A stretch of 64,000 nt of DNA from Halomarina oriensis (GTDB lineage Archaea > Halobacteriota > Halobacteria > Halobacteriales > Haloarculaceae). Location of the stretch: assembly GCF_009791395.1 (NCBI RefSeq), contig NZ_WSZK01000030.1:123192-187191 (forward strand), read 5' to 3'. Positions 33,605-41,731 of the stretch are shown piece after piece. Position numbers and translations under genes: made by a program. Numbering within the stretch: the stretch's first letter is position 1; each line of letters begins with the position of its first letter. The notes beneath the pieces are model-generated. The model did no database searches, had not been told where the DNA came from, and saw only the letters and a program-made list of their open reading frames with translations.

Positions 33605-33856
33605 TCAGACGTGGCCCTGCTCTTCGAGCTGGTCCATGATGTCGTCGACGAACGCCTCGGCCGACTCGTACGGGAAGTCGCCGCCACCGAGCTTCGTGTT
33701 GAGCTCCATCGCGGTCATCGAGAAGTCGCCGGACTCGAACTTCGTCGCCGGGCCGTTCGGGAGCGCCGGGACGAGGTCCATCGGGGAGTTGATCGGGTAG
33801 TCGGCACCTTCGAACGCGTCGATCATCTGCTGTCGGAGTTCGTCTTTGTCTGCCAT
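33605..33856 (-). CDS. MTH865-like small protein
   Basis: An 83-residue acidic helical protein. ELRQQMIDAFEGADYPINSP and the later GDFPYESAEAFVDDI match the MTH865-like EF-hand-type domain found across haloarchaea and methanogens, function unknown. Full family length. The ATG lies close to a GTTTTTTG stretch and a minus-strand GATAAAC near 33920 that may be its TATA box. Confidence 0.8.
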   Translation of the reverse strand: MADKDELRQQMIDAFEGADYPINSPMDLVPALPNGPATKFESGDFSMTAMELNTKLGGGDFPYESAEAFVDDIMDQLEEQGHV

Positions 33857-34018
33857 GTGACACCGTCACTGAACACCGTTACACACAAAAAACCGTATGG
33901 AACCGCAGACCCCCAGCAGAGAGTTTATCGGACGGGGTGGTGCCGTCGTCAGCGGTCGCTCGGCCGCCGTCGACGTGAGACGGTCGTGGGTCGGTCCTCC
34001 CGGGTGGTGGTCGGTCGC

Positions 34019-34180
34019 TCACTCCTCACCCAGTTGGCGCTGGTACCCCCTGTAGCTCATCGCCGCACCGTCGACGATGACGGTCTCGCGGCTCACGTCG
34101 GGCGTCTCGATCAGTTCTTCCTCCTCCTCTTCCTCGTCTTCGACCTCACCGAAGAGGTACGGACTATCCGGATTCCTCAT
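34019..34180 (-). CDS. Small acidic protein, 53 residues
   Basis: ATG 34178-34180 to TGA 34019-34021. The product begins MRNPDSPYLFGEVED, runs through a block of consecutive Glu/Asp and ends TVIVDGAAMSYRGYQRQLGEE. Strong acid bias and a structured-looking tail (VIVDG...YRGYQR) support a real gene. I know no family. It lies 48 nt upstream of the HAD gene's stop on the same strand side. Confidence 0.5.
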   Translation of the reverse strand: MRNPDSPYLFGEVEDEEEEEEELIETPDVSRETVIVDGAAMSYRGYQRQLGEE

Positions 34181-34228
34181 GCCAGAAGGGAACACGCGCT
34201 CGTATAAAAAGCTATGTCAGACAGTGAC

Positions 34229-35014
34229 TCACAGGACGGTCCGGAGGTCCCCGAGGTGGTCGAGTACGACGTCGGGTGTCGGGCCGTCGTCGCCCGCCTC
34301 GAACGTGCTGCGGGTCGTGCTGCCCGAGAGTACCAGCGCGGTCTGCATCCCGCCACGTTCCCCGAGCGCCACGTCGGTGTCCAGTCGGTCGCCGACGACG
34401 AGGCAGTGGGCCGGGTCGCAGTCGAGTCGCTCTCGAATCGCCGCGAGCGTCTCCGGGGAGGGCTTGCCGAACTCGTGGTCCGGGTCCCGGTCCGCGACGG
34501 CACCCACCGCTCTCGTGATGGCTCCCGACCCCGGACGGTTCCGGCCGTCGCCACCGGGGTAGGTCAGGTCGGGATCGGTCCCGACGAACGTCTCGGCCGA
34601 CGCCAGCGCCCAGTACCCCTCGGTCAGCGCCTCGTAGTCGAAGCCGTAGGTGTGGGAGGTGACGAGCACCGTCGCGGCGTGAGGGTCGTCGGTCAGTGAG
34701 ACACCCACCGCCCGCAACTGCTCGCGGAGGCCGTCGCTGCCGACGACGAACGTCTCGTCGTTCGGGTGGCGTTCCGCGAGGAACTGGGCGGTCACCGACC
34801 CGGCCGAGAGCACCCGGTCTGCGGAGACGTCGAGGCCCATCTCACCGAGGCGACGTGCGTACGCCGCTGGCGAGCGCGTCGGGTTGTTCGTCACGAACAG
34901 TGGGTCGACGCCGTGGTCGCGGAGCGCGTCGATACCCGCTCGCGCCCCCTCGACCAGCGTGTCACCCCGGTACACCGTCCCGTCCAGGTCGACGACCGCA
35001 CCGCGCACGTCCAT
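34229..35014 (-). CDS. HAD-superfamily subfamily IIA phosphatase (NagD-like)
   Basis: A 261-residue HAD hydrolase. Motif I is VVDLDGTVYRGD (nucleophile Asp), motif II FVTNNPT, the motif III Lys lies in FGKPSPETL, and motif IV is VVGDRLDTDVALG. The cap between motifs II and III is the IIA type of p-nitrophenyl phosphatase/NagD. The substrate, probably a sugar or nucleotide phosphate, is undefined. I chose the ATG at 35012-35014 (MDVRGAVVDLDG). The 30 upstream codons lack family match. Confidence 0.9.
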   Translation of the reverse strand: MDVRGAVVDLDGTVYRGDTLVEGARAGIDALRDHGVDPLFVTNNPTRSPAAYARRLGEMGLDVSADRVLSAGSVTAQFLAERHPNDETFVVGSDGLREQLRAVGVSLTDDPHAATVLVTSHTYGFDYEALTEGYWALASAETFVGTDPDLTYPGGDGRNRPGSGAITRAVGAVADRDPDHEFGKPSPETLAAIRERLDCDPAHCLVVGDRLDTDVALGERGGMQTALVLSGSTTRSTFEAGDDGPTPDVVLDHLGDLRTVL

Positions 35015-35150
35015 ACTGTCGCTATCACCGGCGCGTGAATAACGACGGCGATGCTCGTCGCCGGTGTCGAACGGTGGTACCGCTGCCGTCCAAACTGTTG
35101 CCAACGGAGTGAACGTTTATGTGAGCACACGAACAGCGTCAAACGATACC

Positions 35151-36791
35151 ATGGAACTCTTTCGGGGTGAACCCCTGCGACATCTGGGTGACCTGCCGGC
35201 GATGGCCGCCCACCGCTACGGCGAGAAGACGGCGTTCAACTTCTACGCCGACGACCTCTCGTTCGCGGCGCTCGACGACCGCTCGAACCGCGTGGCGAAC
35301 GTCCTGCTCGACGCGGGGCTCGAACCGGGCGACCGGGTCGGCGTGATGATTCCGAACACCAACGAGTTCCCCGTCGCCTACTTCGGAGCCATCAAGGCCG
35401 GCGGCGTCCCGACGCCGCTGAACCTCCGGATGGACCCCGAGACGCTCGTGTTCGTCCTGAACGACGCCGGCGCGGACCACCTGCTGGGGTCGCAGCTCAT
35501 CGGCGACCAGGTGGGACGGCTCGCGGCGGCCGCCGAAGTCGAACACACGTTCGTCGCGGGCGGCGGAGAAGGCGTGCAGGACCTCGACGCCGCCATCGCC
35601 GACGCCTCGTCGGACCTCGACCGACCCGAGCGCGCCTACGACGACGTGGCCTGTCAGCCCTACACCTCGGGGACGACCGGACGGCCGAAGGGGGTGCTGC
35701 TCACCCACGAGAACCTGCTGACGACCATCGAGGCCTACGACAAGGGCGGCCTCGCCATCGACCCCGAGGACTCGTTCCTGCTCGTCCTCCCGCTGTTCCA
35801 CATCTACGCGCTCAACGCGCTGATGGGGACGGGCATCTACTCGGGGACGACGATGTTCCTCCAGCCGAGTCCCGAACCGGTCCCGATGCTGCAGGCCATC
35901 GAGGAGGAGGGCATCACGAAGTTCGCGGGCGTCCCCGCGATGTACACGATGATGTTCCGGGAGTACCGCCAGACCCCCGACCAGTACGACCTCTCGTCGC
36001 TGGAGGACGTGACCTGCGCGGCCGCACCCCTCGCTGACGAGACCCGCCGGACCATCGAGGAGGCGTGGGACGTCCCGATGGTCGAGGGGTGGGGGATGAC
36101 CGAGACGGCCCCCGCCGGAACCGTCGAACCCTCGCGTGGCGTCCGCAAGCCCGCCGGCTGTGTCGGCCCACCGGTCTACAACGTCGAACTGAAGATCACC
36201 GACCCCGAGACCCGCGAGACCGTCGTCGCGCCCGACGACCTCTCGCCGCATCCGAACCCCGACATCGACTTCGAGGACCACGACTCGGTGACGGGCGAGA
36301 TAGCGATTCGCGGCCCGAACGTCTTCGAGGGCTACTACAACCGCCCCGAGAAGACCGAGCAGGTGTTCGACGACGACGGCTGGTTCTACACCGAGGACGT
36401 CGCGCGCGTCGACCGCGACGGCTACTTCTGGATCGTCGACCGCGCCGACGACATGATCATCGCCGGTGGGGAGAACATCTACCCGGCAGAGGTGGAGAAC
36501 GCGCTGTACGAACACCCCGCCGTCGCGGAGGCGGCCGTCGTCGGCGTCCCCCACGAGATGAAGGGCGAAGCGCCCGTCGCGTTCGTCGTGCTGGAGGAGG
36601 GCGAGGACGTCTCCGAGGAGGACCTCCGGCGGTTCACGCTCGACCACCTCGCCACCTACGCTCACCCGCGACGGGTGTTCTTCGTCGACGACCTCCCCCG
36701 CAGCGCGACCCAGAAGGTCCAGCGCTACAAACTGGAGGAGGAGGCCGACGAGCACCTCGACGGCCCGCTCTCGCCGAGCGAGGAACTGTAG
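35151..36791 (+). CDS. Long/medium-chain acyl-CoA ligase (AMP-forming)
   Basis: A 546-residue ANL-family ligase converting a carboxylic acid, ATP and CoA to acyl-CoA, AMP and PPi. Motifs: YTSGTTGRPKG (P-loop), WGMTETAPAG (A5), YTEDVARVDRDGYFWIVDRADDMI (A7-A8 hinge) and the C-terminal SATQKVQRYKL, where the catalytic Lys of A10 is expected. Length is normal. ATG 35151 is preceded at 28 nt by GAACGTTTATGTG, resembling the promoter element of the acyl-CoA dehydrogenase at 757-1911. Probably feeds beta-oxidation. Confidence 0.92.
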   Translation: MELFRGEPLRHLGDLPAMAAHRYGEKTAFNFYADDLSFAALDDRSNRVANVLLDAGLEPGDRVGVMIPNTNEFPVAYFGAIKAGGVPTPLNLRMDPETLVFVLNDAGADHLLGSQLIGDQVGRLAAAAEVEHTFVAGGGEGVQDLDAAIADASSDLDRPERAYDDVACQPYTSGTTGRPKGVLLTHENLLTTIEAYDKGGLAIDPEDSFLLVLPLFHIYALNALMGTGIYSGTTMFLQPSPEPVPMLQAIEEEGITKFAGVPAMYTMMFREYRQTPDQYDLSSLEDVTCAAAPLADETRRTIEEAWDVPMVEGWGMTETAPAGTVEPSRGVRKPAGCVGPPVYNVELKITDPETRETVVAPDDLSPHPNPDIDFEDHDSVTGEIAIRGPNVFEGYYNRPEKTEQVFDDDGWFYTEDVARVDRDGYFWIVDRADDMIIAGGENIYPAEVENALYEHPAVAEAAVVGVPHEMKGEAPVAFVVLEEGEDVSEEDLRRFTLDHLATYAHPRRVFFVDDLPRSATQKVQRYKLEEEADEHLDGPLSPSEEL

Positions 36792-36846
36792 CGACCGGAC
36801 CGATCCGCGAGCGAACCTTTTCGTCCACCGCCGCGAACCGTGGACT

Positions 36847-37272
36847 GTGCCCTCTTCCACCGACGACCCGGTCTATCGTTGGCTGCGCCTGTTCGGACTG
36901 GCCGGCCTCGCCGCGTTCGGCTACCTGATGGTGCTGGGGCCGCTGTTGGCGACGCTCCTCTTTCCCTCATCGGGCGCTGCGAGCGCCCTCGAACCTGCGA
37001 CGAACCGAGGGGTCGCCGAGGCTCCGCCGACACTGTGGGAGTCGCTCCGACCGTGGGTCGCGTTCGGACTCCCCGTCCTCGCCGGCGTCGTCCACGTCTG
37101 GCGTGGCTTCGGGGGACGACCGCTCGGCGTGTTCCTGGTCGTACAGGTCGGCGTCTCGTTGCTCGTCGCCGTCCTCGCGGCTCTCGCGGGCGGAGTTCCC
37201 GGTTCCGTCTCGCTCGTCGCGTCGTACCTCGTTCCGGCGGCCTACGTCGTCTACGACCGCACGGCTGGCTGA
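36847..37272 (+). CDS. Small membrane protein, unknown
   Basis: A 141-residue protein starting at GTG 36847 with four hydrophobic segments (about 17-38, 68-85, 90-110 and 115-135). The loop after helix 1 is Ala/Pro/Thr-rich and presumably extracellular. It ends VVYDRTAG. No catalytic motif seen. It follows the acyl-CoA ligase by 55 nt on the same strand, so co-transcription is possible. Confidence 0.6.
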   Translation: MPSSTDDPVYRWLRLFGLAGLAAFGYLMVLGPLLATLLFPSSGAASALEPATNRGVAEAPPTLWESLRPWVAFGLPVLAGVVHVWRGFGGRPLGVFLVVQVGVSLLVAVLAALAGGVPGSVSLVASYLVPAAYVVYDRTAG

Positions 37273-37311
37273 ACGGGGAGCGTCGACGCGGTAGAACAAT
37301 CGGTCGACTAC

Positions 37312-37452
37312 TTACAGTCCGCGCAGGCCGCCGGGCGCGGGGATGAAGAACTCCCCTTCTTCGTCCTCGTCCGTCGTCTCGGCCGCCTCGGCGTCCGCTT
37401 CGAGGTCCGATTCGGCCGCGTCGTCGGGTTCGGGAGCGATGGTTTCGGGCAT
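37312..37452 (-). CDS. 46-residue acidic protein with hydrophobic GL-rich tail
   Basis: ATG 37450-37452 to TAA 37312-37314. The first 33 residues are mostly Asp/Glu/Ala (MPETIAPEPDDAAESD...). The last 13 switch abruptly to FFIPAPGGLRGL. A TATA-like CTTATTAGG lies about 30 nt before the ATG (near 37482), so it is probably transcribed. No family known. Two-part composition resembles a leader plus core peptide, but no maturation enzyme is near. Confidence 0.5.
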   Translation of the reverse strand: MPETIAPEPDDAAESDLEADAEAAETTDEDEEGEFFIPAPGGLRGL

Positions 37453-37647
37453 ACGGGTTGACGTTTCGACCGGAGCCTAATAAGCGTACGCTGACATGAC
37501 CTCTCTTGGCACGGTATCGTCTAATGTGTTTACGGTTCTGGATGGTCGTTCCCGCGGTATCATCACGTGTCCGACCCGTCGGCTGGACGAACGGTCGTAA
37601 ACGGAAGAGAATGAGACGGTAGTTCACGGCCCCCGTTCACACGGCGC

Positions 37648-38814
37648 TCAGTAGCTTCGTGGGAGGCCGAGGTGGTGTTCCGCGATGAAGTTCTTCGCCA
37701 TCTGGTTGGTGACGGGAGCGACCTGCGTCAGGCGCATGTTCTGCCAGATGTCGTACACCTCGTACTCGCGGGTGAAGCCGTTGCCGCCGTGGGTCTGGAT
37801 GGCCCGGTCGGCCGCTTCGGTACCGAACTCGCTCGTGAGGAGTTTCGCCGCGTTCGCCTCCATCCCGCAGTCCTCGCCGTCGTCCCACAGTCGGGCGGCC
37901 TTGTAGAGTATCTCGCGGGAGGCCAGCAGTTTCGCGTAGGAGTCGGCCAACGGGTGCTGGATAGCCTGGTGGGCACCGATGGGTTGCCCGAACACCTCGC
38001 GGTCACAGGCGTAGTCCACTGCCAGGTCGACCGCTCTGAGACCCCCACCGAGCGAGGACGCCGCTCCGGCGATACGTTCGGTGTTGAGCGTGTCCCAGAG
38101 CATGTAGAGGCCGCCGTCCTCCTCGCCGAGGATGTCGTCTTCGTGGACGCGCAGGCCGTCGATGTCGACCTGGTACTGCTTCTCGAACCACGGCAGGGCG
38201 ACGTCCACCGTCGACAGCGAGATGGCCTCCCGTTCTGCGGGGTCGTCGACGAGGAACATCGAGACGCCGTGCGTCGGGTTCGACCGGTCGAACTCGCTGG
38301 TGCGGGCGATGAGCAACATCGTGTCGGCGTTCTCGACGCCCGAAATCCACATCTTCTGGCCCGAGACGACGAACTCCTCGCCCTCCTTCTCGGCGCGCGT
38401 CTCGATGTTGAGCGTGTTCGTGCCCGCGTGGGCCTCGGTCAGGCCCATACAGAAGCGCATGTCGCCGTTCGCTATCTTCGGGAGGTAGTGTTCTTTCTGC
38501 TCCTCGGTGCCGTGACGAGTGATGCCGATGCCACCGAACACGGGCGTCAGGACGAACACGATGCCGCCCTGCCCCCCGCCACGCGAGAGCTCCTCGATGA
38601 TGATGGTCATCTCCTCCATCCCCATCCCCTCGCCGCCGTACTCCTCGGGGATGGCGACGCCCAGCCAGCCGTCGTCGGCGAGTGCCTGCCAGTACGCCTC
38701 CGGGAACTCCTTCTCGTCGACGTGCTCGCGCCAGTAGTCCCGGTCGAAGTCGCTCGCGATGCCCCGCACCGACTCGCGGATGAGTCCGTGGAGGTCGTCG
38801 TTGTCGCTCGCCAT
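37648..38814 (-). CDS. Acyl-CoA dehydrogenase-like flavoprotein
   Basis: A 388-residue acyl-CoA dehydrogenase family member: GLTEAHAGTNT replaces the usual SEP.AGSD loop, KMWISGV is typical and IQTHGGNGFTREY is present. At the place of the YEGT catalytic Glu it reads LTQVAPVTNQM, without Glu. Bases placed elsewhere occur in some branches (isovaleryl-CoA and long-chain types), so it may still be active, or act on an unusual substrate. ATG 38812-38814 (MASDNDDLHG) is divergent from the carboxylase beta chain. Confidence 0.9.
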   Translation of the reverse strand: MASDNDDLHGLIRESVRGIASDFDRDYWREHVDEKEFPEAYWQALADDGWLGVAIPEEYGGEGMGMEEMTIIIEELSRGGGQGGIVFVLTPVFGGIGITRHGTEEQKEHYLPKIANGDMRFCMGLTEAHAGTNTLNIETRAEKEGEEFVVSGQKMWISGVENADTMLLIARTSEFDRSNPTHGVSMFLVDDPAEREAISLSTVDVALPWFEKQYQVDIDGLRVHEDDILGEEDGGLYMLWDTLNTERIAGAASSLGGGLRAVDLAVDYACDREVFGQPIGAHQAIQHPLADSYAKLLASREILYKAARLWDDGEDCGMEANAAKLLTSEFGTEAADRAIQTHGGNGFTREYEVYDIWQNMRLTQVAPVTNQMAKNFIAEHHLGLPRSY

Positions 38815-38908
38815 ACACGTTCGCCGAGCCACGCAGTCTTGACGGTTGTGGTGACACGACCCACGGTCCGCGGGGGCGTCCCCCATAGCTATTTGCCACC
38901 CGAGCGAC

Positions 38909-40708
38909 GTGACCGACCATGACACGACAGCCGTCCTCCAAGACACCATGCTCGACCGCTCTCCGACGGGGCGAGCGACCGGCCCGGGGGTGGACCACGT
39001 GAAGATAACCGTCCGTGGCGACACCGACGAGGAGACCGCTCGCGTCCTCGCCACCGCCCTCGCGGAGCACCTCGGCAGACCCGTCGAACTCGTCGCCGAC
39101 GACGGCCCGGTGGCCGAGGCGGGCGAACGGGAGTGGGACGCAGACCACGTCGTCACCGACCGCGAGGACCGCCTGCGCGAGGACGTCGAACGCGTCCTCT
39201 CGGGTGGTCCCGAACGCGGCCACGAGAAGATAGACGCGCTCGGCAAACTGTTCGTCCGCGAGCGCATCGACCGCATCTTCGACGAGGTGGCCTACGAGGA
39301 CGGCACGTTCGCCAGGTTCAACGCGGGCGACTCGGACGAACTGGCGTTCCCCGCCGACGGTCTGCTGACCGGGGTGGGACGCATCCACGGTCGGGAGGTG
39401 TTCTTCGCGGCCAACGACTACACGGTCAAGGCCGGGTCGCTCGGACAGATGGGCGTCGAGAAGGAGATTCGCCTCGCCGAACGCGCCGTCGAAGCCGGTG
39501 CGCCCATCCTGCGCCTCATCGACTCGACCGGCGCACGACTCGACGCCAGCGAACGCGAGGAGGGCGGGAGCCACATGGACCGCTATCGCGGCGGCCGGAT
39601 GTTCTACAACCAGTGTATCCACTCGGGACAGGTTCCCCAAATCGGCGTGCTGTACGGCCCGGACATCGCCGGGAGCGCCTACACACCGGTGTTCTGTGAC
39701 TACCTGGTGATGGTCGAGGAAATCTCGGGGATGGCCATCGCCTCCCCCCGAATCGTCGAGGCGATGACCGGCGAGTCGGTGACGATGCAGGAACTGGGCG
39801 GCCCGGACGTCCACGCCACGCAGTCGGGCAGTGCGGACCTCGTCGTGCCCGACGAGGACGCCGCCGCCGACGCGGTCCGCGACCTGCTGGGGTATCTCCC
39901 ACAGACGTTCGACGCCGACCTCCCCACTCGCACCCCGAAACCGCCCGCCGCGAACCCGAAGGGACTGGATTCGGTCATCCCCGAGGAGCCGAACAGGGCC
40001 TACGACGTCCACGAGGTCATCGACCGCCTCGTCGACCGCGACTCGTGGTTCGAACTCAAACCCCGGTTCGCGCCGGAACTCGTGACGGGGTACGGTCGCA
40101 TCGACGGCTCTCCCGTCGGTATCGTCGCCAACCAGCCGACCCACGTCTCGGGGGCCATCTTCCCCGACAGTGCCGAGAAGGGCGCGGAGTTCGTCTGGAT
40201 CTGCGACGCCTTCGGCATCCCCCTCGTCTACCTCTGTGACACGCCGGGGTTCATGGTCGGCTCTGCGGTCGAACGCGAGGGCATCCTCCAGCGCGGTCGG
40301 AAGTTCATCTACGCCACCTCGAACGCGCAGGTGCCGAAGTTCTGCGTCGTCACGCGCAAGGCGTACGGCGCGGGCATCTACGCGATGTGTGGCCCGTCGT
40401 TCGGCCCGGACGCGACGCTCGCGCTCCCTTCCGCCGAAATCTCGGTGATGGGTCCGGACGCCGCCGTCCACGCGCTGTTCGGCGGGCAACTGGAAGAGAT
40501 GGACGACGAGTCCCGCGCGCAGTTCGTCGAGAGCGCGAAGGCGGAGTTCCAGGAGTTCGTCGACGTCCGTGCGCAGGCGTCGACGATGCAGGTGGACGAA
40601 CTCCTCGCGGCGGGTGACCTGCGAGAGCAGTTGACCCAGCGTCTGCGGACGTTCCGGAACAAGCGCCGGGTCGAACGTGACCGCCACCACGGGACCGTAC
40701 TGTTCTGA
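38909..40708 (+). CDS. Acyl-CoA carboxylase, carboxyltransferase (beta) subunit
   Basis: A carboxyltransferase of the propionyl/methylcrotonyl-CoA carboxylase type, moving CO2 from biotin to acyl-CoA. IDSTGARLDASEREEGG, GPDIAGSAYTPVFCD and KAYGAGIYAMCGP are crotonase-fold CT motifs of the N and C domains. If it starts at GTG 38909 it has 599 residues with about 90 non-family N-terminal residues. ATG 38948 is an alternative. A TATA-like GCTATTTG lies only about 20 nt before the GTG, favouring a later start. No biotin carboxylase or BCCP is in the window. Divergent from the acyl-CoA dehydrogenase. Confidence 0.9.
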   Translation: MTDHDTTAVLQDTMLDRSPTGRATGPGVDHVKITVRGDTDEETARVLATALAEHLGRPVELVADDGPVAEAGEREWDADHVVTDREDRLREDVERVLSGGPERGHEKIDALGKLFVRERIDRIFDEVAYEDGTFARFNAGDSDELAFPADGLLTGVGRIHGREVFFAANDYTVKAGSLGQMGVEKEIRLAERAVEAGAPILRLIDSTGARLDASEREEGGSHMDRYRGGRMFYNQCIHSGQVPQIGVLYGPDIAGSAYTPVFCDYLVMVEEISGMAIASPRIVEAMTGESVTMQELGGPDVHATQSGSADLVVPDEDAAADAVRDLLGYLPQTFDADLPTRTPKPPAANPKGLDSVIPEEPNRAYDVHEVIDRLVDRDSWFELKPRFAPELVTGYGRIDGSPVGIVANQPTHVSGAIFPDSAEKGAEFVWICDAFGIPLVYLCDTPGFMVGSAVEREGILQRGRKFIYATSNAQVPKFCVVTRKAYGAGIYAMCGPSFGPDATLALPSAEISVMGPDAAVHALFGGQLEEMDDESRAQFVESAKAEFQEFVDVRAQASTMQVDELLAAGDLREQLTQRLRTFRNKRRVERDRHHGTVLF

Positions 40709-40771
40709 CCGAGGTTCGGACTGTTTCCCCCGTCCGGAACGGTTATCGTCGCGCCGTCGCTGGTCGAACGC

Positions 40772-41035
40772 ATGTCCCCCGACACGCCACGACAGTTGTA
40801 CCTTCGTTCACACCAGTGGTCGAGCTATCTCGTCCGTGGTCTCGTCGTCTTCCTCGTGTTGGCGCTGCTCTACTCGGTGCTGTTCCTGAGCGGCCCGCGT
40901 TCGGGGCTGGGTCTCGCCGTCTGGTTCGGCCTCGTCTGGGACCTGGCGTGGTTCGGACTGGCGGCCTACACCGTCTACCTCCTCTACCGGTTCGTCGGTG
41001 CCGTCGAACGGATGACCGGTGACGACCGGTTCTGA
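40772..41035 (+). CDS. Small membrane protein, two helices
   Basis: An 87-residue protein: RSHQWSSY, then two hydrophobic helices (about 21-41 and 50-72), then EEM-type charged tail VERMTGDDRF. No known domain. It is 63 nt after the carboxylase and ends 10 nt from the convergent uridine kinase. Confidence 0.6.
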   Translation: MSPDTPRQLYLRSHQWSSYLVRGLVVFLVLALLYSVLFLSGPRSGLGLAVWFGLVWDLAWFGLAAYTVYLLYRFVGAVERMTGDDRF

Positions 41036-41045
41036 ACCGTCGGAC

Positions 41046-41681
41046 TCAGACCAGTGCGCTCTCCTGTTCGCGCATCTCCGCGTGTATCTTCTTGATGAGC
41101 AGGTCGACCGCCGAGCGGTTCAGCCCTTCGGGGATGATGATGTCGGCGTGTTTCTTCGTCGGTTCGATGAACTGCTCGTGCATCGGTTTCACCGTCCCGA
41201 GATACTGGTCCATCACGCCCTCCAGTTCACGGCCGCGTTCGATGACGTCGCGCTGGATGCGTCGGAGGATACGCACGTCGGCGTCCGTCTGGACGTAGAC
41301 ACAGAGGTCCATCAACTCTCGCAGTTCCGACTCGTAGAGCGAGAGGATCCCCTCGACGACGATGACCGCCGACGGCTCGACGGTGACCGTCTCGGGGTCG
41401 CGGTTGTGTGCCGAGAAGTCGTACTGCGGCATCTCGATGGCTTCGCCCCGCATCAGCGCCGAGACGTGCTCGGCGAGCAGGTCCCACTCGAACGCCGAGG
41501 GGTGGTCGTAGTTGACCTCCTCGCGTTCGGCCATCGGGAGGTGCGAGAGGTCGCGGTAGTAGTTGTCCAGCGGGAGACGCGTCACGGCCTCGCCGACGGC
41601 CTCTTTCACCTCGCGCGCCACGGCGGTCTTCCCGGCACCCGTGCCCCCTGCGATGCCGATGACGAACGACGGCTGGGTCAT
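41046..41681 (-). CDS. udk: Uridine kinase
   Basis: A 211-residue nucleoside kinase (pyrimidine salvage, uridine/cytidine to UMP/CMP). Walker A GGTGAGKT is at 11-18. DNYYRDL and NYDHPSAFEWDLL form the substrate region, with VIVVEGILSLY and TDADVRILRRIQRDVIERGR later, all as in Udk. Full length. ATG 41679-41681 lies 6 nt from an inverted repeat at 41687-41700. Confidence 0.93.
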   Translation of the reverse strand: MTQPSFVIGIAGGTGAGKTAVAREVKEAVGEAVTRLPLDNYYRDLSHLPMAEREEVNYDHPSAFEWDLLAEHVSALMRGEAIEMPQYDFSAHNRDPETVTVEPSAVIVVEGILSLYESELRELMDLCVYVQTDADVRILRRIQRDVIERGRELEGVMDQYLGTVKPMHEQFIEPTKKHADIIIPEGLNRSAVDLLIKKIHAEMREQESALV

Positions 41682-41686
41682 TATCG

Positions 41687-41700
41687 TGACCTACAGGTCA
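41687..41700. promoter_or_regulatory. TGACCT-AC-AGGTCA dyad before udk
   Basis: 6-bp inverted repeat with 2-nt spacer, 6-19 nt upstream of the uridine kinase ATG. At that position it could bind a repressor over the transcription start, or fold in the leader. The alpha/beta hydrolase stop is 32 nt further on. Confidence 0.35.
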
Positions 41701-41731
41701 GAACGCTTGAATCGCTCGGAGTCCGTCGCTG

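Noticed and set aside
38003..40690. Long open frame antisense to the carboxylase beta chain
   Set aside because: Complement of a well-conserved gene; no family sequence of its own.
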